NCBI GenBank assembly: GCA_963781305.1
Contig: CAWAFL010000011.1
Span: forward strand, 1,860,001 to 1,924,000
Reading direction: 5' to 3'
DNA length: 64,000 nucleotides
Source of the DNA: DASXMT01 sp963781305
GTDB lineage: Bacteria > Actinomycetota > Acidimicrobiia > Acidimicrobiales > RAAP-2
The notes under the pieces: generated by a model
The model's input: only the letters and a program-made list of their open reading frames with translations
Told to the model about the DNA's origin: nothing
Database searches by the model: none
In this document: one piece after another, positions 34,964 to 44,075 of the stretch
How positions within the stretch are numbered: the first letter of the stretch is position 1
Layout of the letters: every line of letters starts with the position of its first letter
Program-made: the position numbers and the translations under genes

Positions 34964-36766
34964 ATGAGGGCAATGGTGGCCGACAACGCTGAGGGTGCGC
35001 GACGGCGCTGGTGGCACCGGGGTCCCTTCGTGCGCAAGGAGGTCCGCTGGTCCGTTGGCCTCGTGCTGGCCTTCCTTTTCGTCTTCTATCTCGCCATCCC
35101 GCTCCTGGCCAGCCATAGGGAGGACCTCACCGCCCTCGGCCATATTCATCCCGCCTATCTCATCCTGGGCACGGTGCTCGAGATCGGGGCTCTGGCCGCT
35201 TACACGCAACTAACCCATGCCGTGCTCCCCCCCAATGGGCCGCGACGATTTCGCCTGTTCCGCATCAACATGTCCACGTTGGCTCTCAGCCACGTCTCGC
35301 CCGGTGGCACCGCCCCCGGTGCCGCACTCGGATACCGGCTGCTGACCCAGTCAGGGGTGAGCGGCCCGGATACCGCCTTCGCCCTCGGCACCCAGGGAAT
35401 CGGGTCCGCCGTCGTCTTGAACGTCATCTTTTGGCTGGCTCTGGTGGGGTTCGTGCTGATCCATGGCTTCCACGCTCCGACCAGCCACGGGGGCGAGTCG
35501 GGAACGATCCTGGTAGTGGTGGCCGCGGCCATCGGCGCGGTCCTCCTAGGCGCATTCGGGGGCCTCTTCTACCTCCTCACGAGGGGCCAGGAGCGGGCGG
35601 CCACGGTGGTCAGGAGGTTGTCTGGTCGAGTCCGCTTCCTCGATCCCGACAAGACGGCAGCCACAGTGCAGCAGCTGGCCCAGCGGTTCGCCGTGCTCTT
35701 GGAGGATCGCCCGCTGCTGATCAGAGCGGTGACCTGGGCCACCATCAACTGGCTCCTCGACGCCGCATCCTTGTGGGTATTCGTCGCCGCCTTCAGCCAT
35801 TTCATCTCCCCCATCGACTTGTTGGTGGCGTATGGGTTGGCCAACATTCTGGCTGCCATCCCCATCACCCCCGGTGGCCTCGGCGTGGTCGAGTTCGTCC
35901 TGGTGTCGATGATCACCGGTTTCGGGCCGACGGCGGGGCAAGCCCTCTCGGGCGTGCTCGCCTATCGCGCCATCAACTTCTGGCTGCCCATTCCCATCGG
36001 CGGCATTGCCTACGGTTCGCTCGAACTCGAACACGGGAACCTCTACCGTCGGCTGCATCTCTTCTTCCTGGACCGGTACCAGCGCCGGCGGGGAGCACTC
36101 GGCGTCGGGGAAGAGAGGGATAGTGGACCTGAGGGTCTGGCTCCCTCGCGGTCGCCTCATGATTCACCGATGCCACATGGACCGGACCTCGACAGAGAAG
36201 GTTCGACCCGCTCCGAGCAGGACCTAGCAGACCACACGGCATCGACTGCCGGAGGCATGCCACCACCGAGCGAGACGGCACCGAGCGACACGGCACCGAC
36301 TGGCGAGGGCACAACATCCACTGCCGAGGGTGCAGGATCGCCGGCCGACAAACCATCGACCGCCGAGGTCAAACCATCAACTGCCGAAGGCACGGGATCA
36401 TCGAGCAACACAGCACCGGCGGAAGAAGACTCGGCACCGGCGGATGAATCTGCATCACGTGCCGAAGGAACGGCAGCGCCAAGGGACGACGCGTCGGAGG
36501 ACGGGCCGCCAGCGGACGGTACGGCATTGCCTGATGGGAAAGCACCCCACGAAGAACCAGAAGGGGCCGAGATTGGGCCTTCGGCGCCCGTCGACCATGT
36601 CCACCGATTTCGAAGAGGGACCGGTCGGATCAGGTCCGCCAAGGTCAGAGCGGAGAAGATCAGGTCCGAGACGAAGGGTGCCTACGGCCCCCAAAGAGAC
36701 GTCTCCACTGGCGGGGGGACCACCAGCGGTAACGACGTCCCACCGCCGGCGGGCGCGCTGGGCTAG
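34964..36766 (+). CDS. Lysyl-PG-synthase-like (UPF0104) membrane protein with long low-complexity tail
   Basis: Residues 1-370 form a multi-pass membrane domain of the LPG-synthase N-terminal/flippase-like family (LSHVSPGGTAPGAALGY, ANILAAIPITPGGLGVVE, AYRAINFWLPIPIGG). Residues about 375-600 are a disordered Ser/Thr/Ala/Glu/Pro tail with many TAEG/APADE-type repeats and a basic patch near 540-570. No lysyltransferase domain follows. The last ~107 bases overlap ppk on the other strand. Start is ATG 34964 or 34973. Confidence 0.82.
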   Translation: MRAMVADNAEGARRRWWHRGPFVRKEVRWSVGLVLAFLFVFYLAIPLLASHREDLTALGHIHPAYLILGTVLEIGALAAYTQLTHAVLPPNGPRRFRLFRINMSTLALSHVSPGGTAPGAALGYRLLTQSGVSGPDTAFALGTQGIGSAVVLNVIFWLALVGFVLIHGFHAPTSHGGESGTILVVVAAAIGAVLLGAFGGLFYLLTRGQERAATVVRRLSGRVRFLDPDKTAATVQQLAQRFAVLLEDRPLLIRAVTWATINWLLDAASLWVFVAAFSHFISPIDLLVAYGLANILAAIPITPGGLGVVEFVLVSMITGFGPTAGQALSGVLAYRAINFWLPIPIGGIAYGSLELEHGNLYRRLHLFFLDRYQRRRGALGVGEERDSGPEGLAPSRSPHDSPMPHGPDLDREGSTRSEQDLADHTASTAGGMPPPSETAPSDTAPTGEGTTSTAEGAGSPADKPSTAEVKPSTAEGTGSSSNTAPAEEDSAPADESASRAEGTAAPRDDASEDGPPADGTALPDGKAPHEEPEGAEIGPSAPVDHVHRFRRGTGRIRSAKVRAEKIRSETKGAYGPQRDVSTGGGTTSGNDVPPPAGALG

Positions 36767-39059
36767 AGCCCACGGCCTCCGTTCTCGCCTGAGCCCGGGT
36801 CATGGCGTCCTGCCGGAGGCGACCCTGGAGGCTGACACCGGTTCCCGGCGGCACCCTGGCCCAAGCCCCGTCGGCCTGGAGCGTCCACGTGTTGGCGTCG
36901 TCCATGAGGGCAAGGTCCAAGAGCGCCTGCAGCCGCTTCTGCAGGTCCGGTGCCTCGATGGGGACCACGGCCTCGATGCGCCGATCGAGGTTGCGCTCCA
37001 TCAGGTCTGCCGAACCCAGCGTGATCAGCAATGGCCGGTCCCCCACCCCTCCGAACCGGTAGATCCGGGAGTGCTCGAGGAATCGGCCAACGATGGACCG
37101 AACCCGGATGTTCTCCGACAGTCCCGGCACGCCGGGTCGGAGACAGCACCGACTGCGGATAATCAGGTCGATGGATACGCCGGCCTGCGAGGCGCGGTAA
37201 AGACGGTCGATCACCACCGGATCGGTGAGACCGTTGGCCTTCAGGATGATCCGACCCTCAGTTCCAGCGAGCGCCTCGTGGTCAATCCATTCCAGCAGCT
37301 GGCTCCGCAGTGACACCGGCGCCACCACCAGGTGCTGGTAGGCGGTCGGCCGGCTGTACCCGGTCAGATAGTTGAACATGTTCCCCACATCGATGGCGAT
37401 GTCGGGATTCGACGTCAACAGTCCGAGATCCTCGTAGTTCATGGCTGTTCGCGAGTTGTAGTTGCCGGTGCCGATGTGGCAGTAGCGCCGGACGCCATCC
37501 TGCTCGCGGCGGGCCACCAGCGCCGTCTTCGAGTGGGTCTTCAAGCCGGCGAGGCCATACACGACGTGCACGCCAGCCTCCTCGAGCGCTCGGGCCCACG
37601 CGATGTTGGCCTGTTCGTCGAAGCGGGCCTGGAGCTCCACCAACGCCGCCACCTGTTTCCCCGATCGGGAGGCCCGGATGAGCGACGCCACGATCGGGCT
37701 GTCACCAGAGGTGCGGTACAGCGTCTGCTTGATGGCCAGCACGTCCGGGTCATCGGCGGCCTGCCCGATGAACGCCTCGATTGACGTGGCGAAGGAGTCG
37801 TAAGGATGGTGGACCAGGACGTCCTGGTCCCGGAGCACGGCGAAGATGTCGACCAATCCAGCGTTTCCAGCTCCCGAGGCCGCGGTCAGGGTCCCGGTCG
37901 ACGCGGTCACCGCCCCGGTCGCCGTGGTCAGCGCCGCGGTGGACGCGGTCAGCGCCCCGGTGGCCGTGGGCGTCCCCCTCGGGCCGAGGGCGGGCGAAAC
38001 CAAGGGTGGCGCAGTGATGGGGATCCACGGCTCCACCGAAAGATCGGGGCGGTCGAGTCCGGCCACGGACCACAACCCGCTCAGGTCGATCGGGCCCTCG
38101 ATGGCGTACACGCTCTCGGACGGCACATCCACTTCTGCCACCAGCAGGTCCCTGATCGCCGGTGTGGCATCGGCGGCGATCTCCAGCCGGACCGCTTCCC
38201 CGAAGCGGCGGCGCTGCAGTTCGAGCTCCACCGCGGCCAAAAGGTCTCCGGCTTCGTCCTGCCCCACGGACAGGTCGGCGTTTCTGGTCACGCGGAAGGC
38301 GTAGTGCTCCCCGATGGTCATGGCCGGGAAGAGCATGTCCAGGTGGGCTGCGATCACCTGCTCGAGGGGCACGAACCGCTCGCCGTCGGGCATGACCACG
38401 AAGCGAGGAAGCAACGGGGGGACCTTCACCCGGGCTATCCGGCTCTCGCCGGAGACCGGATCGACCACCCGCACGACCAGGTTCAGAGAAAGGTTGGAGA
38501 TATAAGGGAAGGGATGGCCGGGATCGACAGCGAGTGGGGTGAGCACGGGAAAGATCTGCTGGTGGAACACATCGACCAGGTAGGTTCGGTCGTCCTCGTC
38601 CAACGTGTGCCAGTCGGAGAGGACCACCCCCGCATCGGCCAGGAGCGGAACCACTCGATCCAGGAAGATGTGGCTCTGGCGGTTGACGAGTTCGGTCACC
38701 CGTTCGGTGATGGCTTCAAGCTGCGCCAGCGGGCGCATGCCGTCCGGCGACCGGGTGCGCAGGCCGGCGGCCACCTGGTCCTCCAGACCAGCCACCCGCA
38801 CCTGGAAGAACTCGTCGAGCCCGTCGGCGAAGATGGCCAAGAATTTCACCCGTTCGAACAGCGGAAGGCTGTCGTCCTCGGCCAGCTCCAACAGCCGGGC
38901 GCCGAATTCGAGCCAGGACAGCTCGCGGTTGAGGAACCGGCCAGAAGGCAACTCGGAATCTGCGTCGGACGACCGGGCCCGTGGGTGAGGCTCGCCCGCG
39001 CCCGACGACGCAATGTCAGTGGCGTCCCCTGCGGTGGTCACACGCACGGCGGTCTCCAC
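36660..39059 (-). CDS. ppk: Polyphosphate kinase 1 with internal repeat insert
   Basis: Reversible synthesis of polyphosphate from ATP. The protein runs FLNRELSWLEF (N-terminal domain), PYISNLSLNL, HHPYDSF, IKQTLYRTSGDSP, phospho-His in LKTHSKTALV and HIGTGNYN, then a catalytic C-terminal domain. GTG 39059 gives 799 residues; the frame is open to 39212. Between the middle domain (PWIPITAPPL) and VDIFAVLRDQD is a Thr/Ala/Gly insert of four 7-residue repeats. The C-terminal ~30 residues (Arg/Trp-rich) overlap the flippase tail on the other strand. Confidence 0.93.
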   Translation of the reverse strand: METAVRVTTAGDATDIASSGAGEPHPRARSSDADSELPSGRFLNRELSWLEFGARLLELAEDDSLPLFERVKFLAIFADGLDEFFQVRVAGLEDQVAAGLRTRSPDGMRPLAQLEAITERVTELVNRQSHIFLDRVVPLLADAGVVLSDWHTLDEDDRTYLVDVFHQQIFPVLTPLAVDPGHPFPYISNLSLNLVVRVVDPVSGESRIARVKVPPLLPRFVVMPDGERFVPLEQVIAAHLDMLFPAMTIGEHYAFRVTRNADLSVGQDEAGDLLAAVELELQRRRFGEAVRLEIAADATPAIRDLLVAEVDVPSESVYAIEGPIDLSGLWSVAGLDRPDLSVEPWIPITAPPLVSPALGPRGTPTATGALTASTAALTTATGAVTASTGTLTAASGAGNAGLVDIFAVLRDQDVLVHHPYDSFATSIEAFIGQAADDPDVLAIKQTLYRTSGDSPIVASLIRASRSGKQVAALVELQARFDEQANIAWARALEEAGVHVVYGLAGLKTHSKTALVARREQDGVRRYCHIGTGNYNSRTAMNYEDLGLLTSNPDIAIDVGNMFNYLTGYSRPTAYQHLVVAPVSLRSQLLEWIDHEALAGTEGRIILKANGLTDPVVIDRLYRASQAGVSIDLIIRSRCCLRPGVPGLSENIRVRSIVGRFLEHSRIYRFGGVGDRPLLITLGSADLMERNLDRRIEAVVPIEAPDLQKRLQALLDLALMDDANTWTLQADGAWARVPPGTGVSLQGRLRQDAMTRAQARTEAVGSSPARPPAVGRRYRWWSPRQWRRLFGGRRHPSSRT
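37882..37965. repeat. Four 21-base units inside ppk
   Basis: Units at 37882, 37903, 37924 and 37945 encode GALTAST-like heptapeptides on the minus strand. They interrupt a conserved enzyme between domains without shifting the frame. Confidence 0.88.
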
Positions 39060-39511
39060 GGCGCTCGAACCCTCGGTCCTGCTTCGGGCCTCATACGATC
39101 TGCATGGTACCGCCCATGGAGTCAGCGGCCTCGGGGTGGGGCCCAGGACCCACCGGCCTCGATTGGCGAGCGCGTGGGTCGAGGCAGCTGAACGCAGCCG
39201 CGAGAGGCTCAACGCGCCCGCAGGGAGACAGGGTGAATGTCCCTCACAGGTCAGATGAGAGGGCGTTTGGCGCCTCGGTCATGTTCAGTAACTGCCACGA
39301 ACCTCCCACGCTGTCCGGGCAGGCACTCCAGTACCCGCCCACCGCAGGCTCGTCGGGGCCTCCGGTACCCGTCACCGCGGCCCCTCAGGCCCCCCCCGGC
39401 ACCCACCCACCGCACGCCCGTCAGGGGCCCCAGTACCCGCCACCTCAGGCCCATCAGGTACTCCAGTAACCTCCCACGCTGTCCGGGCACGCCCCAGTAG
39501 GCTCCCCGGCA
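39060..39511. repeat. Divergent gap ppk/SEDS gene with 22-base direct repeat
   Basis: About 450 bases separate the preferred ppk start from the SEDS gene. An exact 22-base sequence beginning AACCTCCCACGCTGTCC occurs at 39300-39321 and 39468-39489. Between the copies are many CAGTACCCGCC-like and CCTCAGGCCC-like short repeats. The paired sites at a divergent promoter could be regulator binding sites or just repeat expansion. No gene is supported. Confidence 0.75.
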
Positions 39512-40909
39512 GTGTCCGTCCTGAGTCACATACGAACACCGGCCCCCCTGCGTCGCCCTCGCGGCCCCAAACCGCGTCGCCGTACGGAACTGGGCCTGAT
39601 GACCGCGGCCGCGGTGATCATCCTGGCCGCCTACACGTTGATGATCGTGGGCAACACCAACAAGACCCCGGGCGACGTGGCACCACTTATCGTGGCCATG
39701 TTCGCGCTAGGCGCAGTCGCGCATATTGCCAACCGGTACCTGGCGCCTGACGCCCACCCAGTCGTCCTCCCGTTGGTATTCCTCCTGAACGGCATCGGCT
39801 ACGTCATAATCCTGCGCATCGACCTGGGCAAAGCGCAGAACTACGCCCCCGTCCAAGCGCTGTGGACGGCCATCGGTGTCGGCGCTTATGTGCTCACGCT
39901 CTTCTTCGTCCGCCGGTCCCGGGACCTCGACCGGTACCGCTATCTGCTGCTGCTCCTCGCCGTCCTGTTGCTACTCGCCCCACTGCTGCCGGGGATCGGA
40001 CAGAACATCCAAGGGGCCAGGCTGTGGGTCCGTATCGGCGGACTGGAGCTGCAGCCTGTAGAGCTGGCCAAGATCCTGCTGTGTATCTTCTTCGCCTCAT
40101 ATTTCGTCGAAAAGCGAGAGCTTCTCAGCACACCCACGGCGCGAGTGGGCAAGCGCCTGGTCCTCGACCCCCGACCGTTGGTGCCCATCGCCGCTGCCTG
40201 GGTTTTCGCTATCGGCGTGATGAGCCTGGAACACGACATCGGCTTCTCCGCCCTTTTGTTCACCCTGTTCATTGGCATGCTGTGGGTCACCACCGGCCGC
40301 ACGGGGTACCTGGCCCTCGGCGTCATCGCTTTCGCCATTGGCGCCTACCTGGCCGGCAAGTACTTGCAACAGACCAACATCCGGGTCGAGACCTGGCTCG
40401 ACCCGTGGAAAACCATCAACACTTCGGGCCAACAGCTTGCTCAATCCTGGTTTGCCCTGGGCACTGGGGGAATCGGGGGGACCGGACTGGGGCTGGGCGC
40501 AGGCGCGTACTCCATCCCCAACCCAAACACCGACTTCATTTTCTCGGTCATCGGTGAGGAAATGGGCCTGCTCGGCGCCACCATGGTGATCGTCGCCTTC
40601 CTGCTGCTGGTCGGAGCGGGATTGCGCATCGCTCAGGCCGCCCGCTCGGAGTTCGCCAAGCTCACCGCAACCGGGTTGACCATCATCATCGGCTTCCAGG
40701 CGTTCTTCATCATCGCCGGCGTCACCCGGCTCCTTCCCCTCACTGGGATCACGCTCCCGTTCGTCTCCTACGGGGGATCGGCGCTGATCGCCAACTACAT
40801 CCTGATCGCCCTCCTCATGCGGATATCCGACGAGGGGAACCGAGCCGTGGATGCGGCAGTCCAGTCGGGCGACGACGAGCTACAGGGCCAGCTGGCCAAC
40901 GGGCCGTAG
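39512..40909 (+). CDS. SEDS peptidoglycan polymerase (FtsW/RodA family)
   Basis: A 465-residue multi-pass membrane glycosyltransferase that polymerises lipid II. SEDS signatures: GARLWVRIGGLELQPVELAK, SLEHDIGFSALLF with the conserved Asp, IPNPNTDFIFSVIGEE and LPLTGITLPFVSYGGSALIANY. The C-terminal pattern ANYILIALLMRISDEG resembles the actinobacterial RodA/FtsW copy usually found with pbpA, but pbpA is not present here. GTG start at 39512. A second SEDS gene lies 900 bases away on the other strand. Confidence 0.9.
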   Translation: MSVLSHIRTPAPLRRPRGPKPRRRTELGLMTAAAVIILAAYTLMIVGNTNKTPGDVAPLIVAMFALGAVAHIANRYLAPDAHPVVLPLVFLLNGIGYVIILRIDLGKAQNYAPVQALWTAIGVGAYVLTLFFVRRSRDLDRYRYLLLLLAVLLLLAPLLPGIGQNIQGARLWVRIGGLELQPVELAKILLCIFFASYFVEKRELLSTPTARVGKRLVLDPRPLVPIAAAWVFAIGVMSLEHDIGFSALLFTLFIGMLWVTTGRTGYLALGVIAFAIGAYLAGKYLQQTNIRVETWLDPWKTINTSGQQLAQSWFALGTGGIGGTGLGLGAGAYSIPNPNTDFIFSVIGEEMGLLGATMVIVAFLLLVGAGLRIAQAARSEFAKLTATGLTIIIGFQAFFIIAGVTRLLPLTGITLPFVSYGGSALIANYILIALLMRISDEGNRAVDAAVQSGDDELQGQLANGP

Positions 40910-40933
40910 GCCCGAAGCAACCCTTTTTGGCCC

Positions 40934-40998
40934 CTGCCTGTAGGTCCTGCCTTTAGGTCCTGCCTTTAGGTCCTGCCTTTAGGTCCTGCCTTTAGGTC
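40934..40998. repeat. Five 13-base units at the convergent gene ends
   Basis: CTGCCTTTAGGTC is repeated at 40934 (one mismatch), 40947, 40960, 40973 and 40986. The last copy contains the TAA stop codon of the DUF151 gene on the minus strand (40992-40994). It lies between two convergent genes, so a role in termination is possible, but there is no obvious hairpin. Confidence 0.92.
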
Positions 40999-41786
40999 CT
41001 CGATACCCCTTCGGCGGCCGGCTCGGCCACCGATGCTGGATCCCCGGCCTCCTCGGTAGAGATCACCGAGGAGGGATCGTCGTGCGCGCCCGCCAGGGCG
41101 TCCCCGGTGGCTGCGCCTCCCTTCGGCACCCCGGTGGCCCCTGCTGTGTGCACGCTGGTGGCAGCTCCTGCTGTGGGCCCCCCGCTGACAACCTGTGTGG
41201 TGAGTCCGGTGGCGGCCTCCCTTGCGGGTTCTTCTACCTCGGGTGTGGCCGGATCAGCCACTGCTGTGAGCGGATCTTCCACTGCTGTGAGCGGATCTGC
41301 CTCCGGTGTGGGCGGATCTGCCTCTGGTGCGGGCAGATCTGCCGCTCGTATGGGCGGCGACCACGGCGCAACGTCCCCCTCCGCCTCGAACAGACGGGAA
41401 TCGATCAGGATGGGCACGGGAACGGCCTGGTGCAGGGCGATAGCCAGCGCATCGGTCGGTCGACACGAATAGACGTTGCGTCCGGTCCGCCCGCGGAGGT
41501 CGAGCTCGGCGAAGTAGGTCTTGCCCTGACGGCCCACGATGCGAATGGCGACCACGTCGATGTCGAACCCGCTCAGCACATCGGTGACCAGCTCGTGGGT
41601 CAGCGGCCGTGGAGTGGGGATCCGACGGAGTGCATGGGACAGGCCCACGCCATCTTGCATGCCCACGGCAAACGAAAGCTGTCGGCGAGGGGCCTCTGTC
41701 TCGCGCAGGACCACCGTCGGGAACTGTGACGGCAGCGTGACGTTGACGTCGCCGACGATGGCCATGCGGAATTCCGGCGGGGCCAC
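40992..41786 (-). CDS. DUF151 bifunctional-nuclease-family protein with repeat tail
   Basis: Residues about 1-150 match the DUF151/bifunctional nuclease fold (TVVLRETEAPRRQLSFAVG, RPLTHELVTDVLSGFDIDV, YFAELDLRG, SCRPTDALAIAL). Activity in any organism is poorly defined. From about residue 155 the protein is a low-complexity tail of 7-residue PEADPLT-like repeats and Ala/Gly/Thr-rich sequence. GTG 41786 (264 residues) or ATG 41765 are plausible starts just after the rodA stop; the open frame to 42182 is antisense-free but lies in rodA. Confidence 0.82.
   Translation of the reverse strand: MAPPEFRMAIVGDVNVTLPSQFPTVVLRETEAPRRQLSFAVGMQDGVGLSHALRRIPTPRPLTHELVTDVLSGFDIDVVAIRIVGRQGKTYFAELDLRGRTGRNVYSCRPTDALAIALHQAVPVPILIDSRLFEAEGDVAPWSPPIRAADLPAPEADPPTPEADPLTAVEDPLTAVADPATPEVEEPAREAATGLTTQVVSGGPTAGAATSVHTAGATGVPKGGAATGDALAGAHDDPSSVISTEEAGDPASVAEPAAEGVSRT
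41251..41355. repeat. Five 21-base units in the DUF151 gene
   Basis: Units at 41251, 41272, 41293, 41314 and 41335 (GGATCTGCC-containing) encode acidic Pro/Asp heptapeptides. They diverge gradually along the array, suggesting age or selection on the protein. Confidence 0.88.
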
Positions 41787-41800
41787 GGGCGGCCGCTCGC

Positions 41801-42943
41801 TCAACGAACGCTCCGCATGTGGACGTTGAGCACCAAGCCGACAGCGGCGAAGAAGCCGATGATGGCTGAACCCCCGTAACTGAGGAACGGGAGCGGTATG
41901 CCGGCGACCGGCATGATCCCCATATTCATGCCCACGTTCTCGAAGACCGAGAACACGATCAGGGTGAACACGCCTGTACACAGAAGCCGCCCGTAGTTGT
42001 CCCGGGCCAGCTGCGCGGTCCGCAGGATCCGCCAGGCCAACACGCCGAACAGGCCGAGAATCGCCGCCGTGCCCACGAATCCGAGCTGCTCCCCGACGGC
42101 CGAGAAGATGAAGTCGGTCTGCTGAGAGGGCACGTAGGCCAGGTTGGTCTGAGCGCCCTTGAACAGCCCGGTGCCAAACCAACCACCCGCGCCGATGGCG
42201 TTCTTGGCCTGGGTCACGTTGTAGGTGGCGGTCGAGCTGGCCTTGTTGGGTGAGATGAAGCTGGTCAGCCGCTCGATTTGGTAGTGCTGCAACAAGCCGA
42301 CCTGGAGGGTCACGATGATCAGGAGAACCAGCGCCACTACCAGCAACAAGAGGTACCGACCCGGCAGGCCGGCTGCCCCCAGCATGACAAGCAAGATGAT
42401 GCTCATGACGATCCCTGTCCCCAAGTCAGGCTGCTTGACGACGATGATGATCGGTATCCCGGCCATGAGCACCAGTCGCACCATGTCCTTGAATACGAGG
42501 CCCTCCGGTCTTCGAGCGCAGTAGGTCGAAAAGGCAATGATGACGGCCAGCGTTGCGAACTGGGAGGGCTGGAGCTGGAAGGGCCCGATCGGGAACCATC
42601 GCTGGGCACCTTGTGCGCTCGAGCCGATGACCAGCACCGCCACCAGCAGGAACAGGCTTCCCAGGTAGATGAGAGTGCTGACGTGCTCCAGCCGGCGGTA
42701 GTCGAACAGGGTCACCGCCACCATGATCAGTACTCCGATGATCATGAATGCCAACTGGCGCTTCAGGTAGTAGCGCGGGTCCTCCCCGGCCAGGGCCAGC
42801 TTGCCCCGAGTGGCGGAATAGACCATGACCACGCCCACGATGCCCAGGAGCACGGCGGTGCAGGCCAGGAGTACGTCGACACGCGCCGTCACCAGGCTGG
42901 CCTGGCGGGACCGGCGCGTTGCTTGTATGGGGACGTAGTTCAC
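41801..42943 (-). CDS. rodA: Rod-shape SEDS polymerase RodA
   Basis: A 380-residue multi-pass SEDS glycosyltransferase for cell elongation. It carries GAQRWFPIGPFQLQPSQFA, the catalytic Asp in KQPDLGTGIVM, SQQTDFIFSAVGEQLGF and GIPLPFLSYGGSA. Together with the other SEDS gene it gives two family members in 3.5 kb. The DUF151 gene starts a few bases downstream. Confidence 0.93.
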   Translation of the reverse strand: MNYVPIQATRRSRQASLVTARVDVLLACTAVLLGIVGVVMVYSATRGKLALAGEDPRYYLKRQLAFMIIGVLIMVAVTLFDYRRLEHVSTLIYLGSLFLLVAVLVIGSSAQGAQRWFPIGPFQLQPSQFATLAVIIAFSTYCARRPEGLVFKDMVRLVLMAGIPIIIVVKQPDLGTGIVMSIILLVMLGAAGLPGRYLLLLVVALVLLIIVTLQVGLLQHYQIERLTSFISPNKASSTATYNVTQAKNAIGAGGWFGTGLFKGAQTNLAYVPSQQTDFIFSAVGEQLGFVGTAAILGLFGVLAWRILRTAQLARDNYGRLLCTGVFTLIVFSVFENVGMNMGIMPVAGIPLPFLSYGGSAIIGFFAAVGLVLNVHMRSVR

Positions 42944-42976
42944 CAGGCAGCTCCGGGAGCCCAGGTTATCGGGGGT

Positions 42977-43963
42977 TCAGCGGGCACTGAGGGCAGCCGT
43001 CGTCGCCTGCCACATGGCCGCCACTGGCGGTTCCTCGCCGGTCCAGGAGCGTAGCTGCACGGCAGCCTGGTGGACCAGCATGCCGAGGCCATTGTGGGTC
43101 ACCGCACCCCGATCTCGGGCGGCACGAAGCCAGGGCGTAGTGGCCGGGTGGTACACGAGGTCGACCACCACCTGGCCAGGAACCAGGTACTCGGGATCCA
43201 GGGGGAAGGCATCGTGGCCCGCATCAGCCCCAGGGCCACCTTCGGGTCCGGCTTCAGCCCCAACCCCTCCAGCCCCAACCCCTCCAGACACGGCCCCCCC
43301 AGACCCGGGCCCAGCCCTGGCGCCCGACCCTCGTCCCTCGGACTGGTCCGGCGCTAGCGGCAGGCCCATCCCGGCCGGCGTGGCGTTGACCACGAGATCG
43401 ACCGTGGCCGCCTCCTCGGGATGACCGACCCGCCCGACGGGACCGGCCAGGGCAGCCGCGGCGTTGGCCCGGCTCTCGGTCCGGTTCACGACGATCACGT
43501 CGGTAGCTCCAGCCTCGGCCAAGGCCAGAATGACGGCCCGGGCTGCGCCTCCGGCCCCCACAACCAGGCACTTCTTGCCTTGGGGCTCAAACCCGTCACC
43601 GTGCCGGAGCGCGGCCACGAATCCCTCGCCGTCCGTGTTGGACCCCACCAGCTCACCCGCTATCAGGGTGACGCAGTTGACGGCAGCCAGACGGGCTGCC
43701 ACCGGGGTAGTCCGGTCCACCAGCACGGCAACCTCGTCCTTGTGGGGCATGGTCACCGACAGCCCGGCGATACCCAGCGCGCGCATGCCGGACAGCGCGC
43801 CCTCAACCTGGCCGGCAGCCACGGGGAAGCCCACCGACACCCAGTCCAAGCCCATCTCGACGAAGGCGGTGTTGTGCAGGAGTGGTGAGAGGGAGTGGCC
43901 GACAGGGTCGCCGATGACCCCGACCACCGTGGTGGCGGCCGAGACTCGGACGGACTCGGGCAT
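42977..43963 (-). CDS. aroE: Shikimate dehydrogenase with low-complexity insert
   Basis: NADPH-dependent reduction of 3-dehydroshikimate. Motifs: GHSLSPLLHN, the catalytic Lys75 in TMPHKDEV, Asp111 in NTDGEGF, VVGAGGAARA and NATPAGMG. After NATPAGMGLPLAPD an insert of about 46 residues (206-251), rich in Gly, Ala, Ser and Val, precedes YLVPGQVVVDLVYHP, where family members have only a few residues. At 328 residues it is about 45-50 longer than usual. The insert sits in a surface loop of the NADP domain, so activity is probably kept. Confidence 0.92.
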   Translation of the reverse strand: MPESVRVSAATTVVGVIGDPVGHSLSPLLHNTAFVEMGLDWVSVGFPVAAGQVEGALSGMRALGIAGLSVTMPHKDEVAVLVDRTTPVAARLAAVNCVTLIAGELVGSNTDGEGFVAALRHGDGFEPQGKKCLVVGAGGAARAVILALAEAGATDVIVVNRTESRANAAAALAGPVGRVGHPEEAATVDLVVNATPAGMGLPLAPDQSEGRGSGARAGPGSGGAVSGGVGAGGVGAEAGPEGGPGADAGHDAFPLDPEYLVPGQVVVDLVYHPATTPWLRAARDRGAVTHNGLGMLVHQAAVQLRSWTGEEPPVAAMWQATTAALSAR

Positions 43964-44075
43964 GAACGGCTCAGGGGGAGGACTCAGAGGTGGAGGACTC
44001 AGGGGTGGAGGACTCAGGGGTGGAGGATTGAGCCATCGAGGATTCAGGCGTGGAGGTCAAGAACGGTCCGATGGC
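43964..44075. repeat. 15-base repeats between aroE and mltG
   Basis: Three units GGACTCAGGGGTGGA run at 43980 (one mismatch), 43995 and 44010, followed by diverged remnants to about 44056. The gap separates mltG (upstream on the minus strand) from aroE; no gene is seen. Confidence 0.85.
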
